NCBI GenBank assembly: GCA_027314705.1
Contig: DAHVAJ010000075.1
Location: forward strand, 1 to 39,764
Reading direction: 5' to 3'
DNA: 39,764 bases
From: Acidimicrobiaceae bacterium
GTDB lineage: Bacteria; Actinomycetota; Acidimicrobiia; Acidimicrobiales; RAAP-2
The notes beneath the pieces are model-generated. The model did not search any database and was not told where the DNA came from. It saw only the letters and a list, made by a program, of their open reading frames with translations. Below are positions 38,473 to 39,764 of the stretch, in pieces (the stretch's first letter is position 1; each line of letters opens with the position of its first letter). The position numbers and the translations under genes are program-made.

Positions 38473-39282
38473 TCATCCACCGTTGTCCGTCCCATCTTCT
38501 CGGTTCTCTCCGTCGTCACGCCGCCTGGACTTGTTGCGCTGCGATCGCAGTGGAATCGGACCACCACTTACTTGAGCCTGCTGAGCGTTTGCCTCGGCGA
38601 TCCGTTGACGGAGGTCCTTCTTTCGGAGTTCACGATTGCGAGCTATGGACTCAAGATCGAGTGGCTTCTTGAGTTCACCCTTCGAATTGCGTTCCCGGTC
38701 TAACCCCACGATCTCGAGATCTACGTCAACCAGCATGAGTTCCTCAATCTGTGCCATCACCTGCCGGTGCGAGCGCAGTGATCGTTGGAACGCCCTGTGC
38801 CGGTCGCCGATTCGAACCTGGTCCGGCATCGGCGGAATTCGGACTTCAAGAGACAGGAGATCCCGGAAGGCGATCCGCTGAATCCCCGCTCCTCGAGTCA
38901 GTTTGGCCAGATTCGCACGGCCCTCGGCGGAGGTGAGCCAAGCGGTCAAGTACCAAGGGTCGAGTACACCGGCAGCCTCAACTCGAAGCGTTATCGCCTG
39001 CTGCGATGGGGCGAACTTCACTGACTGGTCATCGACGATGAAGGATTCACCACACGTGCCCCCCTCGACTGCGATCAGGATGTCGTCTACCACTGCGATC
39101 CCTGCAAGCCCTGCTTTGAGGTCGACTGTGTCCACGAACTGTCGTGGCGCGCCCCCATTCCGCAGGTCAGCCACCGAGAGCACGGGAAACGTGCCGGAAG
39201 GCCGGGTCCGTGCCGTCGGGAAGCCTCGAATCAACTCGACTGAATCGGCGAGGTCGTTCACTCGGATCGTCTTGACTGCCAT
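38473..39282 (-). CDS. Specificity-like protein with a single recognition domain
   Basis: The 269-residue protein resembles type I S subunits but has only one target-recognition domain (about residues 10-185; DILIAVEGGTCGESFIVDD, then AFRDLLSLEVRIPPMPDQVRIG). A helical spacer follows, and the C-terminus is a long charged tail (KKPLDLESIARNRELRKKDLRQRIAEANAQQ... and an Arg/Asp/Glu-rich end) instead of a second domain. Single-TRD proteins can dimerise to read palindromic targets. ATG 39282 overlaps the upstream methylase stop by one base (TGATG). It lies 75 bp upstream of hsdR on the same strand. Confidence 0.85.
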   Translation of the reverse strand: MAVKTIRVNDLADSVELIRGFPTARTRPSGTFPVLSVADLRNGGAPRQFVDTVDLKAGLAGIAVVDDILIAVEGGTCGESFIVDDQSVKFAPSQQAITLRVEAAGVLDPWYLTAWLTSAEGRANLAKLTRGAGIQRIAFRDLLSLEVRIPPMPDQVRIGDRHRAFQRSLRSHRQVMAQIEELMLVDVDLEIVGLDRERNSKGELKKPLDLESIARNRELRKKDLRQRIAEANAQQAQVSGGPIPLRSQRNKSRRRDDGENREDGTDNGG

Positions 39283-39764
39283 CAGTCCTTCTCCTCGAGC
39301 ATGGCCCGCAGTTGAGCATCATTGGATGCACACTCGTCGAGTGTCGTCGACAACTGTTGATTCAGCCTGCTTCGCACCCTTTCCAAGTGATTGACGTCGA
39401 GGGTGCTGACCGCAGGGCGGAGGTAGCGCTGAGGGCTGAGGTCAAAGCCGTTGGCAGCGATCTCATCGAAGCTCGCCTCGTTGAACTGACGATCTCCCGT
39501 CAATCCGCTCCGCCGCCATCTCCAGTAGTTGTCCTGCAGCAGCTTGGAGACACCCAGGTCCAGGTCCCGACGGCGCCTCGACTCCGATCCAACCAGTCCG
39601 GCGGCGTCGACAAAGAGGGTCGGGGCTGGCTTACCGTCTACCAGCCCTCGTCCCTTGTCGAAGACAAGGATGACGGGGGCGATGCTTGTCGACAGCATCG
39701 ATCCCGGTGGCAGCGCGAGCACGGAGTCGAGAAGTCCCGCCTTCACGATCCGCTGCCGGATTCG
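39282..39764 (-). CDS. N6-adenine DNA methylase, C-terminal part (cut by window edge)
   Basis: Only the last 160 residues are in the window; the frame stays open to the edge. RIRQRIVKAGLLDSVLALPPGSMLSTSIAPVILVFDKGRG matches the C-terminal half of type I-like M subunits (the region after the NPPF motif), and the rest forms helical domain-swap segments (YRWRRSGLTGDRQFNEASFDEIAANGFDLSPQRYL is typical of this type). It is followed by the single-TRD protein with a one-base overlap, so the two form an M/S pair distinct from HsdM/HsdS. Confidence 0.88.
   Translation of the reverse strand, partial: RIRQRIVKAGLLDSVLALPPGSMLSTSIAPVILVFDKGRGLVDGKPAPTLFVDAAGLVGSESRRRRDLDLGVSKLLQDNYWRWRRSGLTGDRQFNEASFDEIAANGFDLSPQRYLRPAVSTLDVNHLERVRSRLNQQLSTTLDECASNDAQLRAMLEEKD

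Noticed and set aside
32253-39764. Prophage or integrative element at tRNA-Arg
   Set aside because: No integrase, transposase or phage structural gene is visible, and the island lies beyond the tRNA 5' end, where no repeat of the tRNA 3' end was recognised.

Overview
The window reads as chromosomal DNA of a very GC-rich actinobacterium. Leaderless genes, GTG starts, GTGA/ATGA/TGATG gene overlaps, tRNA genes without an encoded CCA, F420/FMN split-barrel proteins, DUF35/thiolase lipid genes and a LexA box of the actinobacterial type all fit. An uncultured or poorly studied actinomycete such as an acidimicrobial lineage is plausible, but no marker here proves it. Genes are densely packed and change strand often, and hairpins lie between several convergent pairs.

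Left part (1-8000): a small Cys/His protein under an apparent LexA box, tRNA-Glu(CTC) and tRNA-Gln(CTG), a phosphonatase-like HAD hydrolase, a minus-strand operon of 3Fe-4S ferredoxin, gltX and a DUF218 protein, a secreted phosphoesterase, and an ABC-F ATPase coupled to a serine hydrolase gene that has lost its catalytic core.

Middle (8000-24700): a four-gene operon of two DUF35 OB-fold proteins and two thiolase-like proteins, divergent from a sulfatase and controlled from an intergenic region that holds a KstR-like operator. Then come a low-molecular-weight phosphatase, two split-barrel oxidoreductases, an SDR, a dihydrodipicolinate-reductase-like dehydrogenase, an ABC exporter coupled to a TrmO-like gene, an MFS exporter, an HdeD-like membrane protein, and an FTR1 iron permease with an iron-box-like palindrome, coupled to another SDR. 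Many of these point to acyl-CoA, lipid or steroid-type catabolism and to iron uptake.

Right-middle (24700-32330): an operon of an SDR and two double-hotdog proteins, two small Cys/His proteins, a GH13 alpha-glucosidase, an XRE regulator whose C-terminus resembles an antitoxin toxin-binding domain, an acidic protein with no Lys or Arg, and tRNA-Arg(CCT).

Right end (32400-39764): base composition drops visibly, to roughly half GC across hsdS and the 3' half of hsdM. This is a restriction-modification island on the minus strand, in the order methylase (cut by the window edge), single-TRD specificity protein, hsdR, hsdM, two-TRD hsdS. A small coiled-coil/winged-helix gene faces it on the plus strand. 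One restriction subunit is flanked by two different M/S sets, which is the most system-like feature of the window. No integrase, transposase, CRISPR array or rRNA was seen.
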